Shown: positions 1 through 9,497, counted from the stretch's first letter. The stretch is 64,000 nt of DNA from Pedobacter schmidteae (GCF_900564155.1 NZ_LS999839.1:2415097-2479096), one strand, 5' to 3'. The notes: a model not told the origin generated them from the sequence alone. Numbers and translations are program-made.

Positions 1-821
1 AGCTTGCCAATGGTAAGGAACTGCAGCTGGAAGATGCGAATGGTGAAGAGCTGCGGCAGTTGGGCCAAGGGCAGATTCGAAAAACAGAAGACGGGCAATT
101 GATTTATGATCTTTCTGCTGCTAAACGTATAACTGCTACTGAGGCAGTGTACAACTCCATCGTTACGCCAAAAGGTATACAATACCAGGTAGTTTTGTCT
201 GATGGAACAAAAGTATGGCTAAATGCAGCGTCCTCCCTGCGTTTTCCTAACTATTTTAACGGCAAGGAGCGTTTGGTGGAAACAACCGGAGAAGTTTATT
301 TTGAGGTAGCCAAAGACCACCGGCATCCTTTTATAGTGCGGACTGCCAGGCAGACGATAGAGGTGCTGGGGACACATTTCAACGTAAATGCTTACGGCGA
401 TGAAGGTCTTTTAAAAACGACGTTACTGGAGGGGAGTGTGAAAATCAGCGTGACCGGGGGAATTGCAGAAAAAATATTGAAACCCGGAGAGCAGGCTCAG
501 ATCAGTAATTCGGGAAGCATCAAAATTACCCGTCCTGATCTGGAAGAAAGTATGGCCTGGAAAAATAACCTGTTTCAATTTAACAATACATCAATTGAAC
601 AGGTGATGCTGCAGGTAAAACGCTGGTATGATATTGACCTTGTTTATGAAGGTGCTAAGCCAAACCTACTGTTTACAGGTGTCATTCCTAAAAATAACAA
701 CATCTCTATCCTATTGAAAGTGCTGGAATCTACCGGAGGAATAAAATTCGGTATTGAAGGCAAAAAAGTAATTATTCAAAGTTCACCCATTAAAAACCAA
801 ACGGATATGAGAGATCGGTAA
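1..821 (+). CDS. FecR-family anti-sigma factor, C-terminal part (cut by left edge)
   Basis: FecR proteins are inner-membrane anti-sigma factors that pass a signal from a SusC-type transporter to a partner ECF sigma factor. The reading frame is open from base 3, so the gene begins before the window; a TTG at 60 is only an internal codon. What is left covers the periplasmic part: the conserved YQVVLSDGTKVWLNAASSLRFP stretch split around residue 60 of the visible part, the GEVYFEVAKD strand, the VLGTHFNVNAY strand, and the C-terminal DUF4974-like secretin fold with an RWYDIDLVYEG motif. It aligns closely with the FecR proteins at 12549 and 60593. The partner sigma gene should lie just left of the window. 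The next gene is a SusC with an STN domain, 135 bases on, which is the expected partner. Confidence 0.93.
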   Translation, partial: LANGKELQLEDANGEELRQLGQGQIRKTEDGQLIYDLSAAKRITATEAVYNSIVTPKGIQYQVVLSDGTKVWLNAASSLRFPNYFNGKERLVETTGEVYFEVAKDHRHPFIVRTARQTIEVLGTHFNVNAYGDEGLLKTTLLEGSVKISVTGGIAEKILKPGEQAQISNSGSIKITRPDLEESMAWKNNLFQFNNTSIEQVMLQVKRWYDIDLVYEGAKPNLLFTGVIPKNNNISILLKVLESTGGIKFGIEGKKVIIQSSPIKNQTDMRDR

Positions 822-844
822 GCACTAAAGGTGAACAGGAACTA

Positions 845-890
845 ACCACCCCGGGGTCGAGACCGGGATGGTGAAATGCTCAGGTTTACC
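845..890 (+). promoter_or_regulatory. Hairpin and conserved tail in the FecR-SusC spacer
   Basis: Arms 845-854 and 863-872 pair over ten positions with one C/A mismatch and an 8-base loop. A tail GGTGAAATGCTCAGGTTTACC-like follows, ending in CAGGTTTACC at 881-890. No T-run follows, so it is not a normal terminator. The spacer at 61829-61872 has the same order of hairpin, AAAT and CAGGTTACC, which argues for a shared RNA or operator element. Confidence 0.5.
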
Positions 891-956
891 TAAAAAACTA
901 AGTCCGGATAGCCGGAAAATCCATTGCAAGAATTCTAAACCTAAACATTCAAATGT

Positions 957-3900
957 ATGAAAGAACGACTACATTGTAAAGTCATTTCTAATGGCGCTGC
1001 AAAAGCGCATCTGCATGGCAAACCAGTTGCTGGTACCATCAGAAAAGCATTAACAATTATGAAACTAACCGCTGCTATTTTACTTACACTGGGGCTCCAG
1101 GTAGGTTTAGCATCCCGTGCACAGAAGGTAACCATTTCTGAGCGCAATGCCGATCTTAAAACTGTTCTTCAGAGCATGAGAAAGCAAACGGGATATTTTT
1201 TTATTTATAATAATGAGGTGATGAAAGAATCACTTCCCGTGAGTCTAAATGTTAAAGATGCAGATCTGGAGAGGGTGTTGTTTCAGATCTTTAAAGATCA
1301 GCCGCTGACTTTCAGTATAGAGAAAAACATTATTATCCTGAAACATAGAGATGAGGAGCAAAACCGTGCAGCAAAAATCATCACAATTGAAGGGAAAGTA
1401 ACCGACGATAAAGGACTGCCGATACCGGGTGTTACCGTTGCAGTTAAAGAGACCAGTATTGCTGCAGTGACCAATGAAAATGGTGTTTATAGGATCAAAG
1501 CAGAGGAAACGCATACCTTAATTTTCTCTTTTCTAGGCTTCAGGAGACAGGAGGTTGATATTAACAAGCGTACGGTGATCAATGTATCTATGACAATGGC
1601 ACTTAACAAGCTCGATGAGACTGTGGTAGTGGGTTATGGAACGCAGCAGAAGAAGTTTGTTACAGGTGCTATTTCCGTAACGAAAGGAGAAGAGTTAGCA
1701 CAGTCGCCGGCAACTAATATTTCCAATACATTGATGGGGAGGGTAACTGGCTTGGTGAGTAACATGACTTCCGGTGCTCCCGAGCGTGGTGCAACACTAA
1801 AAATCAGAGGTATGGATAATCCTCTTGTGGTAATAGATGGAGTAGCGAGGGACAATAATCCAAATAGCATTTTGGGTATGGAACTGGATAAACTGGATGC
1901 AAATGCAATAGAAAGTATCAGTATCCTGAAGGATGCCTCCGCGGCTATTTATGGTGCCAGGGGAGCGAATGGTGTTATCCTCGTGACCACCAAACGTGGT
2001 AAAGCAAATAAATTAAGTGTGAATTATAGCGCTAATTTTGGTTTGCAACAGCCTACACGTCTACCGAAATTTCTCGATTCTTATAACACAGCGATATTGA
2101 ACAATGAAATGTACGATAATGACCGTGCTGAAAAAGGATCATCGCCACGTACAAAATATACGGATATAGAACTGCAGAAATTTAAAGATGGTTCTGATCC
2201 AGATCGATATCCAAACACAGATTGGTATGATCTGGTTTTAAAGCCTTCTGCTTTTACCCAAAAGCATAATCTTAGTTTAAATGGGGGAGGAATGAATTCC
2301 AGATACTTTATCAGCGGTAGTTTCACTGATCAGAATGGTTTGGTGAGTACTTCTAGTATGAAAAGGTATGGTATTGTGAGTAATTTCGATCTGGATGTAA
2401 CAAAAAATACAACCTTCTCTATAGGTTTAACTTATACCAATGAAAATGTGGATAATCCTACCGCATTTGCAGAAAGTATTTTTACAAGGTTAGCCGGGAT
2501 TTCTCCAACCTTGCCAGCTCGTTATAGTAATGGATTGTACGCATACTCTGGCTTTTCAGGTAATCCTTTAACCGATGCGATGGAGGGAAGTGGTTACAAT
2601 AGAAATTCAAGAAACGTTTTTACAGGATCATTAAGAGTTACGCAGAATATTCCTTTTGTACCTGGACTTTCGGCAAGTGGGGTAGTGACAATCGACAAAA
2701 ATAGCCAGTTTAAAAAAGCATTTACGATTGCGTTTCCGCAATACAGTCTTTCGCCAACTAAGGACGAGTACACTTTACAGAATGGAACTGAAAAGCCTTC
2801 ATTGTCTGAAGAATATTCACAGAACAATAATGTAAACCTACAGGTTTCCTTAGATTATAAAAGGAAATTTGGCAAGCATTCGATTAATGGTTTGGTATTG
2901 TATGAGCAGAATGAATTTAAAAGTGATATGCTTTCCGGAGAGCGTAGTAATTTTGCTGTGGCCAGTTTGGATCAGCTTTTTCTTGGTGATGCAAATTCAC
3001 AGCGAAATGGTGGTAACGGGTCGGAGAGTGCCCGTCAAAGTGCTGTAGCCAGGTTGGTTTACAATTATGCTTCGAAATATATTCTGGAAAGTAATTTCAG
3101 GTATGATGGATCTCCATATTATCCCAAAGGAAAAAGAAGGGCTTTATTCCCGTCGATTTCTGGAGCATGGTTAATTTCCGAAGAAAATTTTGTAAAAGAA
3201 CGCTTTGCATTTATTGATGAGTTGAAACTCCGTACATCTTACGGACAGCTCGGCAATGATGGGGGGAGTTTGTATTCGTACTTCTATAATTATGCGTTAA
3301 CACCTGCAGGTTATGTTTTTGGAACAAATAACAACATCACTCCAAATGTTCGTGTATCCAATTCCAGTGTACCTAATACAAATATTACATGGGAAAAAGT
3401 AAATTCCTTTGATCTCGGATTAGATGCCACCCTTTGGAAGGGCTTACTTGGCATCGAAGCAGATTATTATAATAAAAACAAGTTTGATATTTTAAGAGCC
3501 AGAGGATATGATGTACCTGCCACTTTTGGTTTAACAGCACCATCGGAGAACTTTGGACGTGAACGTTATTATGGATATGAGTTTGCTTTGTCACATCAAA
3601 ATAAACTCGGTGAAGTAGCTTATTCAGCAAGGGTAAATATGACCTATACTATGAGCCGGGTAATTGACTATGGTGAAAATGACAATATGTTACCAGGTCT
3701 TCGCCAGGAAGGATTTCCGATTGGTATTTCAAGGATTTTAAAGGCTGACGGAATATTTAAAGATCAGGCTGATGTGGATAACTGGCCTAAATATTTGACC
3801 AGCCCGGGTGGTACTCCGGTTAGCGGTAAGCCTGGTGATATCAGGTATGTAGATTTAAACGGCGATGGCGTGGTTGAATTGTATAGCGGAAGTCCGGATA

Positions 3901-4379
3901 GAAATTTCCAGGCCAAATACATTACGCCTCCAACAGTATACGGTTTATTTTTGAATGCCAAATGGAAAAACTTTGCTGTTGATGCATTTTTCCAGGCATC
4001 AACAAATGTATACATCAACTATACGGCTGCCAATGATATCCTGAATTTCTATGAGCTACATTTAGACAGATGGACACCGGAACACACTAATGCTGCTTAT
4101 CCGCGTTTGCTGTCCAACTATGAGCCGAACAGATACCCTTCTACTTTTTATGTGAAGAATGGTAATTACATAAAACTAAGAACGGCACAGCTTTCTTATA
4201 CTTTTCCTTCTGAGCTGGTAAAACGTGCAGGTATTTCTTCTCTGGCTTTAACGGCGCAGGGACAAAACCTATTTACAATCAGCAACAACAGGAGGTTCGA
4301 TCCGGAATCAACTGGAACAACAGCGACCAATTATCCTCCGCAAAGGATCTTCTCATTCGGTGTTCGTCTAGGTCTCTAA
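957..4379 (+). CDS. SusC/RagA TonB-dependent outer-membrane transporter with STN domain
   Basis: This 1140-residue protein is a SusC-type beta-barrel importer energised by TonB, working with the SusD lipoprotein encoded next. In order: a long N-terminal extension, a hydrophobic signal at about 35-55 ending in ASRAQ, an STN (secretin/TonB N-terminal) domain at about 60-128, a carboxypeptidase-D-like beta-sandwich at about 143-228, the plug at about 235-345 containing ILKDASAAIYGARGANGV, and the barrel to the C-terminus. The STN domain is the part that contacts FecR, so this transporter is probably also a signal transducer for the FecR gene just upstream. The ATG at 957 is overlapped by an out-of-frame ATG at 953. 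A second in-frame ATG at residue 35 would give a more usual signal peptide; the extended form is also seen in the paralogues at 14039 and 61923. Confidence 0.95.
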   Translation: MKERLHCKVISNGAAKAHLHGKPVAGTIRKALTIMKLTAAILLTLGLQVGLASRAQKVTISERNADLKTVLQSMRKQTGYFFIYNNEVMKESLPVSLNVKDADLERVLFQIFKDQPLTFSIEKNIIILKHRDEEQNRAAKIITIEGKVTDDKGLPIPGVTVAVKETSIAAVTNENGVYRIKAEETHTLIFSFLGFRRQEVDINKRTVINVSMTMALNKLDETVVVGYGTQQKKFVTGAISVTKGEELAQSPATNISNTLMGRVTGLVSNMTSGAPERGATLKIRGMDNPLVVIDGVARDNNPNSILGMELDKLDANAIESISILKDASAAIYGARGANGVILVTTKRGKANKLSVNYSANFGLQQPTRLPKFLDSYNTAILNNEMYDNDRAEKGSSPRTKYTDIELQKFKDGSDPDRYPNTDWYDLVLKPSAFTQKHNLSLNGGGMNSRYFISGSFTDQNGLVSTSSMKRYGIVSNFDLDVTKNTTFSIGLTYTNENVDNPTAFAESIFTRLAGISPTLPARYSNGLYAYSGFSGNPLTDAMEGSGYNRNSRNVFTGSLRVTQNIPFVPGLSASGVVTIDKNSQFKKAFTIAFPQYSLSPTKDEYTLQNGTEKPSLSEEYSQNNNVNLQVSLDYKRKFGKHSINGLVLYEQNEFKSDMLSGERSNFAVASLDQLFLGDANSQRNGGNGSESARQSAVARLVYNYASKYILESNFRYDGSPYYPKGKRRALFPSISGAWLISEENFVKERFAFIDELKLRTSYGQLGNDGGSLYSYFYNYALTPAGYVFGTNNNITPNVRVSNSSVPNTNITWEKVNSFDLGLDATLWKGLLGIEADYYNKNKFDILRARGYDVPATFGLTAPSENFGRERYYGYEFALSHQNKLGEVAYSARVNMTYTMSRVIDYGENDNMLPGLRQEGFPIGISRILKADGIFKDQADVDNWPKYLTSPGGTPVSGKPGDIRYVDLNGDGVVELYSGSPDRNFQAKYITPPTVYGLFLNAKWKNFAVDAFFQASTNVYINYTAANDILNFYELHLDRWTPEHTNAAYPRLLSNYEPNRYPSTFYVKNGNYIKLRTAQLSYTFPSELVKRAGISSLALTAQGQNLFTISNNRRFDPESTGTTATNYPPQRIFSFGVRLGL

Positions 4380-4392
4380 TTTTAAATTGTTA

Positions 4393-6036
4393 ATGATGAA
4401 ATTTAATCTAAAAAAATATACTACTACTGTCTGCCTTGCTGGCGTGTTGTTCAGCTTTAGTGCCTGTAAAAAAGACTTCCTGGATAGAAAACCATTAAAC
4501 CTGGTTTCAGAGGAAACGGTATGGGCCGACCCGGAGTTAATCAAACTATCCCTAAACGAATTCTATACGTTTATGAATACAGGTTTTACCACAACATATT
4601 TGCCTGCAGCCGTTACCGACGATCTACAGCTGATTGCTAATGAGCAATCCAAGGTGTTGGGGTATCTTAACGGTGATTTTATAAACAGTACTTTCCCTAA
4701 ATCTACTTTCTGGAAAGATACTTATGCCCAGATCAGAAAAATTAATTATTTTATGGGCAGGGCTGAAAAAAGTACTGTACTTACGGATGCCCAGCGCAAT
4801 GAACTGGTAGGGCAAGCCCGTTTTTTCAGGGCCTACCTTTACTTCCAAATTTTTAGCAATTTTATGGATGCACCGCTGATTCTAAAAGCCCAGCCAATAG
4901 ATGAAGCCCAGGATAAACCCTTAAAGACATCACATAAAGATGGCATCGCTTTTATCAAGGCGGAACTGGAAAAAGCTGCTACCGAATTGCCTCTAACCTA
5001 TTCAAACACCGAATGGGGAAGAATCACCAGTAGTGCAGCACAAGCATTTATATCAAGGGTATTGTTATGGCAGGCCAGCGCTTTGACCAATCCTTCCAAT
5101 GATTTGAACCAATGGAAACTCGCTGCCGAAGCTGCCAAAAAAGTAATTGATAGCAAAGTATACGATTTGCAGGCCGACTACAATAGCCCTTTCCTGGTAA
5201 AAAATGTATTGGTTAAGCCTGAAGTTATTCTGGAGTTCAGGTATAATGGTTTGAAAGGAGAAAGACAGCATTCTTTTGACAAGAATAATAGTCCAACAGG
5301 TTATGGAGGAAGAGGTGTAAATGCACCTACTCAGGACCTGGTAAATGAATACGAAATGAAGAACGGTAAAATGATCGGCGAGCCGGGTTCTGGCTATGTG
5401 GCTTCAACCCCTTATGTTGGTCGCGATCCAAGATTTGATAAATCGATTCTTTATAATGGAACTACTTTCAAAGGTCGCCCGGTCGAAAATTTTACAGGTG
5501 GGAAAGATATGCCCACTTCAAATCCTTCTCCAACCGGTTTTTACATCAGGAAGTTTATTGCCGAAGAGTTTGATTATAATAAAGATCCGAATACTACAAG
5601 CAGTACCAACTGGATTATTATGCGTTATGCAGAGGTTCTGCTCAATTATGCTGAAGCACAAAACGAAGCCATTGGACCTGATGATACGGTATACGAGGTG
5701 ATGAACAAGATCAGAAAACGGGTAAATATGCCCGAGCTCCCGATTGGGCTTAATCAAATTGAAATGCGTGAAAAGATTCGTCACGAGCGCAGAATTGAAT
5801 TGGCTTTTGAAGATCAGAACCGATACAATGACCTTCGTCGCTGGAAAACAGCCGCTACTGTACTGAATAGATCGGTAAATGGGGTAACCATTAAAAAGGA
5901 AACAAACGGAACCTTTACTTATACGGCTAAAGTTGCCGGGAGCAGGGTGTTTACAGATAAAAACTACTGGTTGCCGATTCCTTTGACAGAGATTACGACC
6001 AACGAAAACTTGAAGCCACAAAACCCAGGCTGGTAA
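4393..6036 (+). CDS. SusD/RagB family outer-membrane lipoprotein
   Basis: SusD lipoproteins form a lid over the SusC barrel and capture substrate at the cell surface. The start is ATG at 4393 or 4396; the longer frame from a TTG at 4387 is unlikely. The N-terminus has a lipoprotein signal with the lipobox FSFSAC followed by KKDFLDRKPLN, a typical SusD opening. The middle has TPR-like helices (LVGQARFFRAYLYFQI) and the C-terminus carries the RHERRIELAFEDQNRYNDLRRWK motif typical of the SusD_RagB C-terminal domain, ending LKPQNPGW. It follows the SusC stop by 13 bases and is surely co-transcribed with it. The ligand cannot be told from sequence; the metalloprotease that follows hints at a peptide or protein. 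Confidence 0.95.
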   Translation: MMKFNLKKYTTTVCLAGVLFSFSACKKDFLDRKPLNLVSEETVWADPELIKLSLNEFYTFMNTGFTTTYLPAAVTDDLQLIANEQSKVLGYLNGDFINSTFPKSTFWKDTYAQIRKINYFMGRAEKSTVLTDAQRNELVGQARFFRAYLYFQIFSNFMDAPLILKAQPIDEAQDKPLKTSHKDGIAFIKAELEKAATELPLTYSNTEWGRITSSAAQAFISRVLLWQASALTNPSNDLNQWKLAAEAAKKVIDSKVYDLQADYNSPFLVKNVLVKPEVILEFRYNGLKGERQHSFDKNNSPTGYGGRGVNAPTQDLVNEYEMKNGKMIGEPGSGYVASTPYVGRDPRFDKSILYNGTTFKGRPVENFTGGKDMPTSNPSPTGFYIRKFIAEEFDYNKDPNTTSSTNWIIMRYAEVLLNYAEAQNEAIGPDDTVYEVMNKIRKRVNMPELPIGLNQIEMREKIRHERRIELAFEDQNRYNDLRRWKTAATVLNRSVNGVTIKKETNGTFTYTAKVAGSRVFTDKNYWLPIPLTEITTNENLKPQNPGW

Positions 6037-6060
6037 TACGACTTATATTCTTAAAACAAA

Positions 6061-8577
6061 ATGAATTTTAGATTTCCTTCAGCAAGCAGCGGCATTGCCG
6101 CTGCTGCATTAATTTCTATTGCCATAGCGGCACTGCCCGCCCGGGCACAGAAGACCAAATGGCCTGTAAATATTTCAGCTCCTGCAAAACAGGATACCGG
6201 AAAGGTAAAAAGTGCCGATGTTAAAAAATCTCCTGTTAAAAAGTTTTCGGAAGTTATTCCTGCCGATGCTAAAACAGATAAGGGTTTATTTACAGTTTAC
6301 AAAACTGGTGATAAGTATTATTATGAAATTCCCGACTCTTTGTTGGGACGGGAGATGCTAGTGATTACCCGTTTTACGCAAACGCCTGCAGCACTTAAAG
6401 AATCAAGAGCGCAATACGGTGGTGAAATGATCAATAACCAGGTGTGGAAATGGGAAAAACACGATAAGCAGATCTTTATCCGTGTCCCTACTTATGTGTA
6501 TTCAGCCGATAAAAACTCTGATATTTATAATGCTTTACAAAACTCCAATGCTTTACCTATACTCGCCGCTTTTGATATCAAAGCTTATAGCAGCAATGGT
6601 AAAGGAGTAGTTATCGATATTACTGACTTTTTTAACGGAGATATCCCGGGAATGTCATTGCCGGAAAGCTTAAAAAAGACCTATAAAATATCTGGAATAG
6701 ACAATCAGCGTTCTTATATGGATACGGTAAAAAGTTTTCCCATAAATATTGAAGTACGAACGGTTAAAACTTATAGAAGCCCAGAATTACCTTCCGATAA
6801 AAGTGTGGGAGCAATGACTTTTGGATTAAATACCTCTATGCTTTTATTGCCAAAAGAAGCAATGAAACCACGTATGGAGAATCAAAGAGTTGGATACTTT
6901 ACCGAGCGTCAGATAGATTTCAGTTTAAACGACAAACGGGTTACGCCAACTGCCTATGTTCAACGCTGGAAACTGGAGCCGAAAGATGAGGCTGCCTACC
7001 AAAGGGGAGAGCTGGTTGAACCCAAAAAACAGATTGTATATTATATCGATCCGGCAACACCAAAAAAATGGGTGCCTTATTTGATTCAAGGAGTAAATGA
7101 TTGGAATATAGCTTTTGAGGCAGCTGGTTTCAAAAATGCTATTGTTGCAAAAGAGGCACCAACTGAAAAAGAAGATCCTGAATTCAGCACTGAAGATGCC
7201 AGATATTCGGTGATCCGTTATTTTGCTTCATCTACAGAGAATGCTTATGGGCCAAGGGTTGCCGATCCACGGTCGGGTGAGATTCTGGAAAGCCATATTG
7301 GCTGGTATCACAACGTGATGTCTTTATTAAGAAACTGGTTCTTTGTACAAACTGCAGCTATCAATCCGGGGGCAAGAGGTGCTGATATCAGTGATGAGCA
7401 AATGGGACAATTGGTTCGTTTTGTTTCTTCTCACGAGGTGGGACATACCATTGGTCTGTTGCACAATTTCGGCTCAAGTGCGGCCTACCCGGTAGATTCT
7501 TTACGTTCAAAAACCTTTACCGCAAAGTACGGAACTGCGCCATCTATCATGGACTACGCACGTTTCAATTATGTTGCGCAGCCTCAGGATGGGGTTAAGG
7601 ATATCTATCCAAAAATAGGTTTGTATGATCAGTACGCCATCAATTTTGGTTATCGTTATTTTCCCGGAAATAAATCTGTAAAAGAAGAAACAACTTTACT
7701 GGAAGCAGTAGTTGCAGAGAAATCTAAAAATCCGGTTTATTTTTATGGCAAACAGGGAACGATAGATCCACGTGCGCAAAGTGAAGATCTGGGCGATAAT
7801 GCGATGAAAGCGAGTGCTTACGGGATTGAAAACCTAAAACGTATTCTTCCGAATATAGAGAAATGGACTTATGCTCCCGGTAAAGATCTGGAAGATGTAA
7901 ATGAGCTTTATTTTGAAATTATCCGCCAGTACCGCAGGTACGTTAACCATGTGGTAGCTAACGTTAGCGGTTTACATGAAGATTTCAAAACAATGTCGGA
8001 GCCGGGCGCGGTATATAGCTACGTGCCAAAACAAAAACAGAAAGAAGCGGTAGCCTTTATTAATCAACAGGTATTTAACACACCCAAATGGTTGCTGAAT
8101 AAAACCCTTGTTGCCAGATTAGATTATGGTATCATCAATAACCGCATTACAGAGATGCAAAACCAGGTGCTGACCAGCTTGTTGGAAACCTATGGTTTTG
8201 CCCGTATGATTGATGATGAAACCAAGAATGGCAAAAATGCATATACAGTTACTGATTTGATGAATGATTTAAATGCGACGATATTGAGTGCTAAAACACC
8301 GGATGTATATAAGAGAGCATTGCAGCGATCATATGTAGATAGGTTGGGTGTCCTTTTAAAATTGGACAAACCGGTGCAGGAGTCTAATTTTTCGGCAATG
8401 GGACTTACACCGTTTAATCCAAACCTTTCGGATATGAGGCTGATTGTGAAAGGAGAATTGAGAAAGATTCAGCATAAACTAAAATCGCTTCAACTGACCA
8501 CAAAGGACAGCTTAAGCAAAGCGCACTATGCTGAACTTTCAGAAAGGGTATATAGGATTCTGAATCCAAAAATATAG
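6061..8577 (+). CDS. Secreted zinc-dependent metalloprotease (DUF5117/DUF4953 family)
   Basis: This 838-residue protein is a metzincin-like peptidase. It has a signal peptide (hydrophobic to residue 30, ending LPARAQ) and so acts in the periplasm or at the surface. The zinc site is visible as HEVGHTIGLLH, with histidines 458, 462 and 468 and catalytic Glu459. A likely Met-turn is SIMDYARF, with Met497. The regions before it (about 60-280) match my memory of DUF5118/DUF5117 and the region around the zinc site that of DUF4953; these labels come from family knowledge, not from a search. It starts 24 bases after the SusD stop with no terminator between, so it belongs to the same operon. A peptidase in this position, where carbohydrate loci keep glycosidases, suggests that the locus handles a protein or peptide. 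Confidence 0.9.
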   Translation: MNFRFPSASSGIAAAALISIAIAALPARAQKTKWPVNISAPAKQDTGKVKSADVKKSPVKKFSEVIPADAKTDKGLFTVYKTGDKYYYEIPDSLLGREMLVITRFTQTPAALKESRAQYGGEMINNQVWKWEKHDKQIFIRVPTYVYSADKNSDIYNALQNSNALPILAAFDIKAYSSNGKGVVIDITDFFNGDIPGMSLPESLKKTYKISGIDNQRSYMDTVKSFPINIEVRTVKTYRSPELPSDKSVGAMTFGLNTSMLLLPKEAMKPRMENQRVGYFTERQIDFSLNDKRVTPTAYVQRWKLEPKDEAAYQRGELVEPKKQIVYYIDPATPKKWVPYLIQGVNDWNIAFEAAGFKNAIVAKEAPTEKEDPEFSTEDARYSVIRYFASSTENAYGPRVADPRSGEILESHIGWYHNVMSLLRNWFFVQTAAINPGARGADISDEQMGQLVRFVSSHEVGHTIGLLHNFGSSAAYPVDSLRSKTFTAKYGTAPSIMDYARFNYVAQPQDGVKDIYPKIGLYDQYAINFGYRYFPGNKSVKEETTLLEAVVAEKSKNPVYFYGKQGTIDPRAQSEDLGDNAMKASAYGIENLKRILPNIEKWTYAPGKDLEDVNELYFEIIRQYRRYVNHVVANVSGLHEDFKTMSEPGAVYSYVPKQKQKEAVAFINQQVFNTPKWLLNKTLVARLDYGIINNRITEMQNQVLTSLLETYGFARMIDDETKNGKNAYTVTDLMNDLNATILSAKTPDVYKRALQRSYVDRLGVLLKLDKPVQESNFSAMGLTPFNPNLSDMRLIVKGELRKIQHKLKSLQLTTKDSLSKAHYAELSERVYRILNPKI

Positions 8578-8590
8578 ACTGTTTTGAGGC

Positions 8591-8627
8591 AAGGTGGTTA
8601 AGCATAAAGTTTAACCACCTTTTTTAT
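8591..8627 (+). terminator. Rho-independent terminator after the metalloprotease operon
   Basis: An 11-bp perfect stem (8591-8601 with 8611-8621) and a 9-base loop are followed by a T-rich run on the plus strand. It closes the SusC-SusD-metalloprotease operon. The minus strand lacks a good T-run here, so it serves the convergent lipoprotein gene less well. Confidence 0.8.
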
Positions 8628-8628
8628 T

Positions 8629-9048
8629 TTAATCAAAAGCAATCTGTTCCGGTCCGGATACTTTTTCGATATGGCAGGCACACTTGCCCCCTTTTACTTT
8701 AACTATAGCGGTTTTTGTTTGCTTACTTTCTACAGATGTACCAGTGATTTTTAAATCATCTCCGGCTTCAGATAGCTTTTTAGTATTCCCGTCGTCCACT
8801 ATGATGTAAGCTCCTTTTATCAGATTGGCTGTCATACTGGAGTTTGCATAAACCCTTTCCCCAGTTCTTTGGTTCACCACACTAAAGTCTTTAACTTCTG
8901 CGGCAGCTCCTTTGTTATCTACAAAATTGATAACCAAGGCGCGAAACTCCTCAGTACAAATCCTGTCTTCACATTCCGTGTCTACGGTCTTGTCTTTACA
9001 GGATAGTAGCATGCCTATCAGCGATAGTCCCAGAATCATTTTTTTCAT
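8629..9048 (-). CDS. Small lipoprotein of unknown function
   Basis: I do not recognise this 139-residue protein. It has a short lipoprotein signal with the lipobox GMLLSC at Cys17. The mature part has two nearby cysteines in the DTECEDRICTEEF stretch and a CAC pair near the C-terminus, so a disulphide-held small beta domain is likely. The text around DFSVVNQRTGERVYAN resembles a small beta-sandwich but gives no function. It is a single gene facing the metalloprotease operon, with its own upstream region of 128 bases shared with the divergent GNAT gene. Confidence 0.8.
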   Translation of the reverse strand: MKKMILGLSLIGMLLSCKDKTVDTECEDRICTEEFRALVINFVDNKGAAAEVKDFSVVNQRTGERVYANSSMTANLIKGAYIIVDDGNTKKLSEAGDDLKITGTSVESKQTKTAIVKVKGGKCACHIEKVSGPEQIAFD

Positions 9049-9176
9049 AATTTGTCGGTTTTTAAGGGGAAACGGAACAACTCGCTAAAATGCTACAACG
9101 GAAAGTAAAATACTTTCTTTTATCCTTTTATTGTGGTAAATTAGGGTGTTGAATCAGATTCCTAAAATTAGCTGCT

Positions 9177-9485
9177 ATGAATGAAGAATACCTTAAACTA
9201 CCCTTGATTAAAAATTCGGTAGGTATGCGTTTTGAAATGAAGGTAGGTGACTATACAACGTTCATCGACTATAAAGAACATGGCAAAAAAATCTGGCTCA
9301 TCCATACCGAATCCCCGGAAGAGTTGAAAGGTAAAGGTGCGGCAACAGCTGTTATTGAAAAAACGCTGAACTATATTGAAGAGAATGGGTATAGGTTAAT
9401 TCCTTTATGTCCACTAGTTGCGGCATATCTGAAAAGGCATCCTGAATGGGATAGGATTTTAGACGAAAGCGCAAAACCATTTTAG
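9177..9485 (+). CDS. Small GNAT-fold N-acetyltransferase (NATD1/COG2388 type)
   Basis: The product is a 102-residue minimal GNAT protein. The acetyl-CoA binding segment is seen as LKGKGAATAVIEKTLNYIEE (about residues 51-70), and the YLKRHPEW ending is typical of the single-domain COG2388/NATD1 family. These proteins are half the length of a usual GNAT enzyme and their substrates are poorly known. The start is the ATG right after GCT at 9174-9176. It ends 12 bases before the next gene and may be co-transcribed with it, although the two functions are not obviously linked. Confidence 0.85.
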   Translation: MNEEYLKLPLIKNSVGMRFEMKVGDYTTFIDYKEHGKKIWLIHTESPEELKGKGAATAVIEKTLNYIEENGYRLIPLCPLVAAYLKRHPEWDRILDESAKPF

Positions 9486-9497
9486 ATCCTAAAAAGT

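Noticed and set aside
4387..4392. TTG start for the first SusD gene
   Set aside because: ATG codons at 4393 and 4396 give the same lipoprotein signal and are far more likely.
5518..6021. 167-codon minus-strand frame inside the first SusD gene
   Set aside because: It lies fully within a well-supported coding gene on the other strand, has no family motif, and its composition follows the SusD codons.
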